Positions 15,379-23,761 of a DNA stretch of 64,000 nt are shown here, piece by piece. Source of the stretch: CAZMVY01 sp964617875 (GTDB lineage: Bacteria; Planctomycetota; Phycisphaerae; UBA1845; PWPN01); assembly GCA_964617875.1 (NCBI GenBank), contig CAZUAI010000013.1, forward strand, positions 1 through 64,000, written 5' to 3'. Position 1 is the stretch's first letter, and each line of letters starts with the position of its first letter. The position numbers and the translations under genes were made by a program. The notes beneath the pieces were generated by a model. It was not told the DNA's origin. It did no database searches and worked only from the letters and a program-made list of their open reading frames with translations.

Positions 15379-16560
15379 ATCGCCAGGCCAGAGGCCAGGA
15401 CCATCCCCCGGCGGCGGACCACGACGGCCGCCAAAACAGCCCCGGCGCACGCGGACCGCACCGATGTCCTGATCGTCGGCGCCGGCGTGGCCGGGTGTAC
15501 GGCGGCCGGGCTCCTCGCGAGAGCGGGGCGCCGCGTGATCCTGATCGACCGCGACGCGCAAACGGATCGTGCGCCCGCGCTGCGATGGGTCAACGCGTCC
15601 GTCGAGGCGATCTTCAGAAAACTCGGCGCGACGATGCCGAAGGGGACTCTCACGCCGGTTCGCGGCGTCGCCTTTCATTCGGCCGACACGGACAAGCGGC
15701 AGGAGGTCCGCGTCGCGGCCGGGACGGCGCACCTCGTGGATCTCTCGGCCCTGCGGGCCGCGCTCCTCGTTGCGGCAAGCGGGGCCGGGGCGGCATTCGA
15801 GGGAGGCACCGCCGCCGTCAGGGTCCGCATGATGGAGACCGACGTCGCCGCCGAGTGCGGGGAAGGACCCCCGCGCACGGCCCGGCTACTCATCCTGGCC
15901 AGCGGGGCCTGTTCCGACGCCGCGGCCTCGGCGGGGCTCCCGCTGCGACCGCCCTCGCCGGGACGCTTCGCCGCCCAGCTCGACTGGCCGGTCGGCAGGG
16001 GCTCGACCCTCCCCGCCGGCGTGCTGCAATTCGTCCTCGGGCTCGAACGCGGTGCCGGGCTCGCGACGTTCTGGTCCACGGGCGAACGCGAGGTCGTGAC
16101 GGTCTTCGCGACGACCGAAGCCGCCGCGCGGACCCGGCTGGCAGTGCTGCTCCGTTCGCTCGCCGATCGACTCGGCGCCGTGCTGCCCGGGCAGGCGGCC
16201 CCGGAACGTGCCGCGATCGTGCCGATGCCGGTCGGCCACGCGCTGGAGATCGAATCGCACGTGGGCAAGCGGACCGTCGCGATCGGCGATGCCGGCGGGT
16301 TCATCGCCAACGCAACGTGCGAGGGCGTCTATCCGGCGATGTGGTCCGCGGAAATCGCCGCCGCGACCGTCGAGGCGGCGCTGAAGGGCGCGCAACCGCA
16401 GGACGCCCTGCGGGAGTTCGACACGCAATGGCGCACGACGATGGCCGATTACCTGCGGCCGCCGAACGCGGACCTGCAGTTCCTTCTGCCGCTGGTCTTT
16501 TCCAACAGGCAGATGGCCGAGCGGCTCGCCGGGGCCTTCCTCCGCGGCGAGAACCTCTGA
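15379..16560 (+). CDS. FAD-dependent oxidoreductase, geranylgeranyl-reductase/halogenase-like; possible ATC start
   Basis: The dinucleotide-binding strand VLIVGAGVAGCTAAG is encoded from 15466, upstream of the first in-frame GTG (15487). That GTG falls inside the glycine motif and cannot be the true start. The frame is closed upstream at TGA 15370-15372, and the intervening codons contain no ATG, GTG or TTG. A strong AAGGGAG (15363-15369) lies 9 nt before an ATC codon at 15379, giving a 393-residue protein with a basic leader. The C-terminal FAD motif VAIGDAGGFI..EGVYPAMWSA matches geranylgeranyl-reductase-type flavoproteins. A base change from ATG in the assembly is the simplest alternative. 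The substrate is unknown. Confidence 0.75.
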   Translation: MARPEARTIPRRRTTTAAKTAPAHADRTDVLIVGAGVAGCTAAGLLARAGRRVILIDRDAQTDRAPALRWVNASVEAIFRKLGATMPKGTLTPVRGVAFHSADTDKRQEVRVAAGTAHLVDLSALRAALLVAASGAGAAFEGGTAAVRVRMMETDVAAECGEGPPRTARLLILASGACSDAAASAGLPLRPPSPGRFAAQLDWPVGRGSTLPAGVLQFVLGLERGAGLATFWSTGEREVVTVFATTEAAARTRLAVLLRSLADRLGAVLPGQAAPERAAIVPMPVGHALEIESHVGKRTVAIGDAGGFIANATCEGVYPAMWSAEIAAATVEAALKGAQPQDALREFDTQWRTTMADYLRPPNADLQFLLPLVFSNRQMAERLAGAFLRGENL

Positions 16561-16582
16561 CCCGCAAAGGCAGGATCCTGAA

Positions 16583-19129
16583 ATGAGCAACGGATCGAAG
16601 CGTGTCGCGGCATGGCTGGCACTCGCTTTCGTCGGCGCGTCGGGCGCCGAGGCCGGCAAGCTGACCTATGAACCGCTCTCGGCCGAGGCGGCGAAGCTCG
16701 GCCACCTGGAAAAATACGGCCGGATCGAGAAGCGCACGGCGCGGGTCACGCTCGGCGGCCTCACGCTCGACGTCCGCGTACCCGTGCGGTGCGACGCCTA
16801 CGACGCCGTTCCGATCGACTACACGCTGGCCGGCGATTGCGGGCCCGATGCGCGCGTCGCGGTCGAGACCGTCGCCTTCGAGGAGGCCGCCCGCCGCGGC
16901 GGGATAGACGCCTACGATCTCGCCCTGCCCGGCCGCATGACGGTCCGGATCGAGTACGTCGGCAGCCAGACGGGCACCTTCGAGTCCGAGCGCGTCACCC
17001 GGCTCACGGCGACCAGCAGCCACGATACCTATCCGCCGTACCGGCTCGGGCCGCTCGTGCGATCCGGCACCGTCGCACGCGGCAACTACCTCTTCTTCAA
17101 GTTCCGCATCACGAATACCGGCGACACCATCCTCGATCCCGAGGGCTTCGGCGGCTGGATGGCGATGCCGCAGGTGTTCGCCGTGGACGGCAACGGAAAC
17201 CGCAGGCACTTCGCCCACACGACCAATATGTTCGAGCGGCACCTGTCGTACGTCTACCCGGGCGAGTCGTTCGAACAGTGGGTCAGCTTCCTCGCGCCGG
17301 ACCCGGACCCCGCACGCTGCCGTACGCTGCCGGTCGGCCGGTACGTCGTCTTCTATCGGATGTGCTACCGATGGAACACGGAGTGGGACTGGGGCGTCAA
17401 TATGTGGGGCGGACGGCCGTGGGCCGGGCTCGAGGTCCCCATCGAGGTCGCGGACGAACCGATCGACACGCCCCTCCAGACCCGAGACGCCGCCCCCGAC
17501 GCCGCCGACACCGACCGCATGACCCGGTACGTGCGATCGCTTGAGGAGTTCATGACGTCGTTCCGCGTCTTCGAGAAGGCCGAGCTGACGTCGCCGAACA
17601 CGGGCACGATCCACCTCCAGGTCGCCCCGTGGACGAAGCACATCGTCGTCAAGCTCATCGGCAACACGCCCGGCCGCATCAACACCGCGGCGGTCCCCGT
17701 GCAGGTCTCCTCGGACAACCTGAAGATCCGTTACAACCCCGATCACCCCTGCGCCGTCGTGCGCGACGGCCGCCGCGAGCCGATATTCTGCGCCCAGATG
17801 ATGCCGGCGATGCGCTCCTGCTCGCAGATCGGCCCGCATCCCGAGAAGCATCTCGTCGAGATCCTCCGCGAGGCGACCGACTGCGGCCTGAACGCGATCT
17901 GCTCGACCGGCGGCGACTGGCACCTCACGGAGGCGTTCGCCCCCAGGGCCTTCGTCGGCGACATCCAGGCGGAGACGTTCAAGCACTACTATGACGTCAT
18001 CGCACCCTCGCTGCGCGTGCCCGTGTTCGGCTGGGCCGTCTTTCCGCCGCGCACGCCGCAGATGAAAGGACTCGGCGAACTGTTCCTCGGCCGGCACGTC
18101 GATGTCCCGTTCATTCGATGCGACTGCACCTATTCGAGCCGGCCGGAGGTGGACGTCGCGCACCCCGACTATCCGAAGCTCTACGCCGCCGCGATCCTGT
18201 TCAACCACGCGCGCTGGGGCCGCACCTGGTACAAGACCGACGACGGCGATGTGCCGATCGACATCGAGGACACGTGGGGCTGGCTCCGCGACGACATCAA
18301 CGTCCGCTACTGCATGGGCGAGCACGCGATCCGCCGGTTCCGCGAATGGGCTCGGAAGAAGTACGGCACCGTCGCCGCCGTCAACGCGGCCTGGAAAACG
18401 TCATACGAGGACTTCGACGAGATCGACCCGCAGAAGGACCAGCCGTCGGCGGGCAAGGTCTTTGCGGCCGACCTGTCGCGCCTGCGGCCGGAATACACCG
18501 ACAAGGCCAACCCCTTCCACGACTGGTCCCCCGCCGTGGAAGACTGGGACATCTTCCGCACCGAGCTGCGATGCGACGTCTACGAGGCGATCCTCCGCGA
18601 GGTCCGCAAGACCATCCCCAGGGCCCAGATCAACCTGCGGACCGAGGGGGCGTGCATCCCCGTCGCCGTGCCCGGAGACAGCGACGTCGCCCACCTGCGC
18701 CATGTCTACTACTCGCAGCGACGCAACGCGATCATCGCCGACATCCTGCGGAAGCGAAAGGTCTTCCGGTACCACAGCGACTACACCACGCTGCCGTATA
18801 CCGAGAGCGAGTGGCGGATGCTCCTGCGGAAGCTCCGCGAAATGGGAATCTGCGGCAACTACCTGCCCCAGTTCTGCACGGCCCGCGACATGGTGCTGAA
18901 CGACGACTACGGCCGCGACTTCGCGACACACTACAACCTCCCCGCGCCCAGGAAGGCCGTCATGATGCACGTCCTCCAGGCGGCGTACCCCGTCTGGCGG
19001 ATCACCTACGAGGAGGGCCACATCCCGGGCGTGCTCTGGGAGGACTATAATTGCGACGGCTTCGTGAGCGAGACGCAGAAGCGCGAGCTTCGCCTCTTCC
19101 GCGAGCGGCTGAATGCGGCCAGGCCCTGA
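16583..19129 (+). CDS. secreted glycoside-hydrolase-42-like (TIM-barrel) protein (848 aa)
   Basis: A short signal peptide (AAWLALAFVGASGAEA) precedes two beta-sandwich-like parts (residues about 25-300) and a TIM-barrel. Around residue 562 the sequence IEDTWGWLRDD, then FREWARKKYGTVAAVNAAW resembles the GH42 pattern, in which an Asn-Glu pair carries the acid/base and a [FY]xxWLxxRYGxLxxLNxAW helix follows. Here the residue before Glu562 is Ile instead of Asn, so activity may be changed or lost. It follows the flavoprotein gene by 22 bp. Extracellular polysaccharide processing or binding is the most reasonable guess. Confidence 0.6.
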   Translation: MSNGSKRVAAWLALAFVGASGAEAGKLTYEPLSAEAAKLGHLEKYGRIEKRTARVTLGGLTLDVRVPVRCDAYDAVPIDYTLAGDCGPDARVAVETVAFEEAARRGGIDAYDLALPGRMTVRIEYVGSQTGTFESERVTRLTATSSHDTYPPYRLGPLVRSGTVARGNYLFFKFRITNTGDTILDPEGFGGWMAMPQVFAVDGNGNRRHFAHTTNMFERHLSYVYPGESFEQWVSFLAPDPDPARCRTLPVGRYVVFYRMCYRWNTEWDWGVNMWGGRPWAGLEVPIEVADEPIDTPLQTRDAAPDAADTDRMTRYVRSLEEFMTSFRVFEKAELTSPNTGTIHLQVAPWTKHIVVKLIGNTPGRINTAAVPVQVSSDNLKIRYNPDHPCAVVRDGRREPIFCAQMMPAMRSCSQIGPHPEKHLVEILREATDCGLNAICSTGGDWHLTEAFAPRAFVGDIQAETFKHYYDVIAPSLRVPVFGWAVFPPRTPQMKGLGELFLGRHVDVPFIRCDCTYSSRPEVDVAHPDYPKLYAAAILFNHARWGRTWYKTDDGDVPIDIEDTWGWLRDDINVRYCMGEHAIRRFREWARKKYGTVAAVNAAWKTSYEDFDEIDPQKDQPSAGKVFAADLSRLRPEYTDKANPFHDWSPAVEDWDIFRTELRCDVYEAILREVRKTIPRAQINLRTEGACIPVAVPGDSDVAHLRHVYYSQRRNAIIADILRKRKVFRYHSDYTTLPYTESEWRMLLRKLREMGICGNYLPQFCTARDMVLNDDYGRDFATHYNLPAPRKAVMMHVLQAAYPVWRITYEEGHIPGVLWEDYNCDGFVSETQKRELRLFRERLNAARP

Positions 19130-19150
19130 CGAGGCCGCCGGGGTGCCCGA

Positions 19151-20803
19151 ATGACGGCGGAGTGGTCCACGAACGGCGGTGCCCGACGCACGGAATCCGC
19201 TGCCCGGTTTCCCGGCCACGGGGTGCCCTGCCGTTTCCGCGGCGGAGGCGCGACGGCGACGCCGTGCGCGAGCGTTCTCACGCTGTCCCTTTCCCGGTTC
19301 GCCGCGTTTCTGTCGTGGGCGGTCCTTGTCTCGCTTCCCGCGACCTCCCGCGCCGCCGACCAGCCCCAATGGGGCGAACGGCACACCCGCAATATGGTCT
19401 CCGACGAAAAAGGCCTGCCCGACGACGGCGACCCCGCCACGGGGCGCAACATCCGCTGGACCGCCGACCTCGGCACCGAGACCTACTCCACGCCGGTCGT
19501 CGCCGCCGGGAAGGTGTTCATCGGCACCAACAACGCCAGACCCCGCGACCCGGACCATAAGGGCGACCGCGCGGTCCTGCTCTGCCTCGACGAGAAAGAC
19601 GGCCGCCTCTGCTGGCAGCTCGTCGTCCCGAAGCTCGGCCCGAGCCCCTACCTCGACTGGCCCCGCACGGGCCTTGTCTCGCCGTGCGCCGTCGAGGGCG
19701 ACCGCGTCTACCTCCTCACCAACCGCAACGAAGTCGTGTGCCTCGACCTCGCCGGCCAGGCCGACGGCAACGGCGGCTACGCCGATGAGGGCCGCCATAT
19801 GGGCCTGCCCGACGGCCCCGCCGAGCCCGTCAACCCAACCGACGCCGATATCCTCTGGCTGTTCGACATCGACGCCGAGATGGGCGTCCACCAGCACGAC
19901 GCCGCGCACGGAACGCCCCTCCTCCACGGGCAGTACCTATACATCAACACCTCCAACGGCGTGGACGACTCGCACCTGCGGATCGTCTCGCCGGACGCCC
20001 CGGGCCTGATCGTGCTCGACAGGACCACCGGCCGCCTGGCCGCGCGGGACCGCGAGCGCATGGCCCCGCGGACCATCCACTGCACGTGGTCATCGCCCGC
20101 GCTGGGTGTGGTGAACGGCCGCACGCTCGTCTTTTTCGCCGGGGGCGACGGGCTGTGCTACGCCTTCGACGCCCTCAGCCCTGCCCCGCCCGTCGCGACG
20201 CGATCGGCCCGTGATGCCCCCGGCCTCACCAGGGTCTGGTCGTTCGACGGCGACCCGGCCGCCCCGAAGGAGGACGTGCATCGCTTCCAGGACAACCGTC
20301 AGGAGAGCCCGAGCACGGTCTACGGCATGCCGGTGTTTCACGACAACCGCGTCTACCTCGCGATGGGCGGTGACTACTGGCACGGCAAGCGCAAGAGCTG
20401 GCTGAAGTGCATCGACGCGGGCCGGACCGGCGACATCACGAAGAGCGGCGAGGTGTGGTCGTACGCAATGGACCGGCACTGCATGGCGACGCCGGCGGTC
20501 CGCGACGGGCTTGTGTACCTCGCCGACTGCCGCGGGGCCGTTCACTGCCTCGACGCGGCCACGGGCCGGCCTCTCTGGGTGCAGGACACCGGCGGCGAGG
20601 TCTGGGCCTCGACGCTGGTCGCCGACGGCAAGGTCTACGTCGGCAACCGCCGCGGCGAGCTGTGGGTCCTCGCGGCCGGTCGCGAGAAGAAGGTCATCCG
20701 CACGATCAGGCTGGACAGCCCCGTCCACGGCACGCCGACCGCCGCCAACGGCACCCTGTACGTCGCCACCATGAAACGACTCTACGCGTTCCAGGCCCGG
20801 TAG
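19151..20803 (+). CDS. exported PQQ-type beta-propeller protein (550 aa)
   Basis: Propeller blades recur as TPVVAAGKVFIGTNN, SPCAVEGDRVYLLTN, GTPLLHGQYLYINTS, YGMPVFHDNRVYLAMG, ATPAVRDGLVYLADC, STLVADGKVYVGN and GTPTAANGTLYVAT, each followed by LxxLDxxTGxxxW-like strands. This is the PQQ_2 fold; the ligands that bind PQQ in true dehydrogenases were not recognised, so it may be a non-enzymatic propeller. The hydrophobic signal (FAAFLSWAVLVSLPATSRAAD) lies unusually far from the ATG at 19151, at residues about 50-69. A later start such as GTG 19223 may therefore be real. It begins 21 bp after the GH42-like gene. Confidence 0.7.
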   Translation: MTAEWSTNGGARRTESAARFPGHGVPCRFRGGGATATPCASVLTLSLSRFAAFLSWAVLVSLPATSRAADQPQWGERHTRNMVSDEKGLPDDGDPATGRNIRWTADLGTETYSTPVVAAGKVFIGTNNARPRDPDHKGDRAVLLCLDEKDGRLCWQLVVPKLGPSPYLDWPRTGLVSPCAVEGDRVYLLTNRNEVVCLDLAGQADGNGGYADEGRHMGLPDGPAEPVNPTDADILWLFDIDAEMGVHQHDAAHGTPLLHGQYLYINTSNGVDDSHLRIVSPDAPGLIVLDRTTGRLAARDRERMAPRTIHCTWSSPALGVVNGRTLVFFAGGDGLCYAFDALSPAPPVATRSARDAPGLTRVWSFDGDPAAPKEDVHRFQDNRQESPSTVYGMPVFHDNRVYLAMGGDYWHGKRKSWLKCIDAGRTGDITKSGEVWSYAMDRHCMATPAVRDGLVYLADCRGAVHCLDAATGRPLWVQDTGGEVWASTLVADGKVYVGNRRGELWVLAAGREKKVIRTIRLDSPVHGTPTAANGTLYVATMKRLYAFQAR

Positions 20804-20851
20804 GCCGCCGTCCTGCCGCGGCCACCTGGCCCGCTCTTTCGTCTTCCGGCG

Positions 20852-20880
20852 TTGCGGAACGTCGCGCCGAACCCTACAAT
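20852..20880 (+). promoter_or_regulatory. sigma70-type promoter TTGCGG-N17-TACAAT
   Basis: TTGCGG (20852-20857) and TACAAT (20875-20880) are 17 nt apart in the gap after the propeller gene. A start near 20887 gives a leader of about 50 nt with AGGAGG (20921-20926) ahead of GTG 20938. The same -35 hexamer occurs at 54836. Confidence 0.65.
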
Positions 20881-20937
20881 GACCATCGGCTTCGAGGGGG
20901 ATCGTTCGGGGCATCCTGGCAGGAGGCGCAAGGACTC

Positions 20938-22068
20938 GTGAAGGCAAACCGGATTCTCTGCGTAGCGGTCCTCGGGGCAGGCATCGGCATCGCCGCATCG
21001 CCGACCGCGGCGGTCGAGCCCGTGACCCGGCCGGCGAACTCCACGTCCGCCAACTGGCTGCGCCGCACGCCGAACGACGTACACCGGCTGATCGTCGATA
21101 CGCCCGTTCCCGGAGGCACGGCCGCCTGCCCGCGCGCGCACACCTCGCGCATCATCGACACCGAGTTTCCCTTCAACGACCTCGTGCCGTCGTGGAACAT
21201 CGATGTGCCCGACGGCGCGGGCTTCCACGTCGAGATCCGCCTCGGCCGCCGGACCGGCGACTTCTGGACGCCGTACTACTACCTCGGCGGCTGCGGGAAG
21301 TTCACGCCGCCCGACAAGCCCACGCTCAAGGACGAGAACGGCCTGATCGTCTGCGACTACTTCCAGTCGATAAACCGGTTCGACCGCATCCAGTACCGGG
21401 TCACGTTCTTCGCGCCCGACCCCGCGCGGCCGGTGGTCCTGCGGCGGTTCGGCCTCGCATACAGCAACACGCTGAACGACGCCGCCCTGGCGGCGAAGCA
21501 CCGCAAGGCCGTGGACCCGGGGCCGAAGGACGGATGGGCCCGGCGGCTGCCGGTGCCGTTCCGCAGCCAGAACTGGGAAAGCGACGACATCCGCGGCAAG
21601 ATCTGCAGCCCCACGTCGCTTGCGATGGTCCTTGAGTACTGGGGCGTGAAGCGGACCACGCTGGAGGTGTGCGCGGCCGTGTACGACCCCGACCATCGCA
21701 TGTACGGCAACTGGTGGCGCAACGTGCAGGGGGCGTGGACGTTCGGCGTGCCGGGCTACATCGAACGCTTCGGCGACTGGAACGCGGTCAAGCGGCACAT
21801 CGCCGAAGGCCGGCCGGTCATCGCCAGCACCCGTGCGGAGAAGGGCCAGCTCCGCCACGCGCCGGACTACCAGTCGCGCGAGGGGCACCTGATTGTCGTC
21901 ACCGGCTTCGACGCCGACGGCACGGTGCTCATCAACGACCCGGCCAAACGCAAGCCCGAGGACGGCATCGGCCGCTACCACCCGGACGACATGGAGAAGA
22001 TCTGGTTCGACCGGGGCGGCGTGGGCTACGTGCTCCTCGGCCCGGCCGGCGACGCCGCGAAGCGCTGA
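20938..22068 (+). CDS. secreted C39-like peptidase family protein (376 aa)
   Basis: The start is a GTG at 20938 with AGGAGG 11 nt upstream; upstream codons in this frame are shadow. A signal peptide (ILCVAVLGAGIGIAAS) is followed by a beta-sandwich-like N-terminal half. The C-terminal half matches the papain-like C39_2 domain: Cys223 in KICSPTSLAMVLEYWG, His317 in GHLIVVTGF and Asp334 in LINDPA form a plausible catalytic set. An extracytoplasmic peptidase or amidase acting on peptides or cell-wall material is likely. The MFS transporter gene follows 44 bp later and is probably co-transcribed. Confidence 0.75.
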   Translation: MKANRILCVAVLGAGIGIAASPTAAVEPVTRPANSTSANWLRRTPNDVHRLIVDTPVPGGTAACPRAHTSRIIDTEFPFNDLVPSWNIDVPDGAGFHVEIRLGRRTGDFWTPYYYLGGCGKFTPPDKPTLKDENGLIVCDYFQSINRFDRIQYRVTFFAPDPARPVVLRRFGLAYSNTLNDAALAAKHRKAVDPGPKDGWARRLPVPFRSQNWESDDIRGKICSPTSLAMVLEYWGVKRTTLEVCAAVYDPDHRMYGNWWRNVQGAWTFGVPGYIERFGDWNAVKRHIAEGRPVIASTRAEKGQLRHAPDYQSREGHLIVVTGFDADGTVLINDPAKRKPEDGIGRYHPDDMEKIWFDRGGVGYVLLGPAGDAAKR

Positions 22069-22112
22069 CCCGGCGGCAGACGCCCGCGCCCGGCGCGGCA
22101 GGAAATCACCCG

Positions 22113-23711
22113 ATGGCGAACAGCGCGCAGAACAACGCGTCCGTCGAGGAACGACAGCGGGCGGAAGGCTTTCTCGGCCGCTTTACCGTCCTGAAGGGGG
22201 CGCCGCGCGAGCTGTGGATCATCTTCGCCGTCCACCTCGTGGGATATATCTCCTACGCAATCATGAACTGGACGTTCGTCCTGTGGCTCTCGTACGACCT
22301 GGGCTACAGCGACGCGAAGGCGGGCTTCTGGGTCGCCGGCTGGTCGGCCCTGATGACGCTGATCACCGTCTTCGTCGGCTCGCTGACCGATGCCATCGGC
22401 GTCCGCAAGGCCCTGCTCCTGAGTCTGTACATCTGCATCGCCACGCGTTTTGTCATGACCTTCACGACCGTGAAATGGCTGGCCCTGGGGTTCGGCATGC
22501 TCCCGGTCGCCCTCGGCGAGGCGCTCGGCACCCCCGCCATGGTTGCCGCCACCCGCCGCTACTCCACCACAGCCCAGCGATCCATTTCCTTCTCCCTCTT
22601 CTACGCCTCGATGAACGTCGGAATCCTGATCTCCACGTTTCTGTTTGACTACATCCGGCGAAAGGTGGGCGAGCCCGTCGGCTGCTTCACGCTGCCGCTG
22701 GTCGGCATCGAACTCACGACCTACCGGACGCTCTTCCTCGTCAGCTTCCTCTTCCAGTGCGCTCTCTTTCCCCTCCTCTACTACGGCATGCGGGAGGGTG
22801 TCGAAGCCGCCGACGAAGACGGCAGGATCGAACCCCGCGAGCCCGGGCGGCCGTATCCGGTCTGCGCCGGTTGCGGCTATAACCTCACAGGCAACGTCAG
22901 TGGAACGTGTCCCGAGTGCGGCCTTGCCGTGGGACACAAGCCCGATCCCGGTGCCTGGAACGCATTGATGACCACCTTGCCCGACACCCTGCGCGAAACC
23001 GTCCGCATCTTCGCCGGCCTGTGGCGCCAGCCCGGCTTCTACAAGTTCCTCTGCTTCCTCACGCTGGCCGCGTTCATGCGCCTGATCTTCGTCCACATGA
23101 ACTACACGTACCCCAAGTTCGGCATCCGCGAGCTGGGCCCGGGCGCCCCGGTGGGAAGCCTCTACGCCATCAACGCCTTCCTGATCATCGTCCTCGTCCC
23201 CCTGGTCGGCGCCCTTTCGCAGAAAGTCACCGCCTATCAGATGGTCACCGTCGGCAGCATCATCGGCGCCGGGTCCGTGTTCATCATGGCGCTGCCGACG
23301 GACTGGTTCCAGGGTCTCGCAAACGGCTGGCTGGGCCACCGGATCGGCCACGGCTATCTTCGCCTCGAGGGAGATGTCAACCCCTGGTACATCATGATCT
23401 TCTTCTACATCATCCTGCTCTCGGTGGGCGAAGCGATCTACTCGCCCCGGCTCTACGAGTACGCCGCCGCCATCGCGCCGAAGGGCCAGGAAGGCTCCTA
23501 CATGTCGCTCTCGTATCTGCCGTTCTTCCTCGCGAAGCTCAGCGTGGCGACGTTCTCCGGCGTGCTGCTCGCCCGGTACTGCCCGGAGACCGGCCCGCGA
23601 AACTCGCAGATGCTCTGGCTCATCATCGCCCTGACGACCGCCATCTGCCCCGTCGGCCTCATCGCCCTGCGACGTGTCATCCGCGTCCGCGAGGCCGGCC
23701 GCGACGAGTGA
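22113..23711 (+). CDS. MFS transporter (peptide/POT-like) with a zinc ribbon in the central loop
   Basis: The 532-residue protein has at least 12 membrane segments. The first half contains the MFS loop-2-like GSLTDAIGVRKAL and the second half GALSQKVTAYQMV. A sequence block such as YASMNVGILIST hints at the POT/oligopeptide branch. Between the two halves, at residues 251-269 (22863-22919), lies C-AGC-GYNLTGN..C-PEC, a four-Cys zinc ribbon that planctomycetes append to many membrane proteins but that is not part of MFS folds. By topology this loop is cytoplasmic. The ATG at 22113 follows a GGCAGGAA site. Substrate may be related to the upstream C39-like peptidase. Confidence 0.8.
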   Translation: MANSAQNNASVEERQRAEGFLGRFTVLKGAPRELWIIFAVHLVGYISYAIMNWTFVLWLSYDLGYSDAKAGFWVAGWSALMTLITVFVGSLTDAIGVRKALLLSLYICIATRFVMTFTTVKWLALGFGMLPVALGEALGTPAMVAATRRYSTTAQRSISFSLFYASMNVGILISTFLFDYIRRKVGEPVGCFTLPLVGIELTTYRTLFLVSFLFQCALFPLLYYGMREGVEAADEDGRIEPREPGRPYPVCAGCGYNLTGNVSGTCPECGLAVGHKPDPGAWNALMTTLPDTLRETVRIFAGLWRQPGFYKFLCFLTLAAFMRLIFVHMNYTYPKFGIRELGPGAPVGSLYAINAFLIIVLVPLVGALSQKVTAYQMVTVGSIIGAGSVFIMALPTDWFQGLANGWLGHRIGHGYLRLEGDVNPWYIMIFFYIILLSVGEAIYSPRLYEYAAAIAPKGQEGSYMSLSYLPFFLAKLSVATFSGVLLARYCPETGPRNSQMLWLIIALTTAICPVGLIALRRVIRVREAGRDE

Positions 23712-23761
23712 GCCTCGGGGGCGGCGATCCACGCGGGCCGTCCGGCAGACCTCGAACGGCC

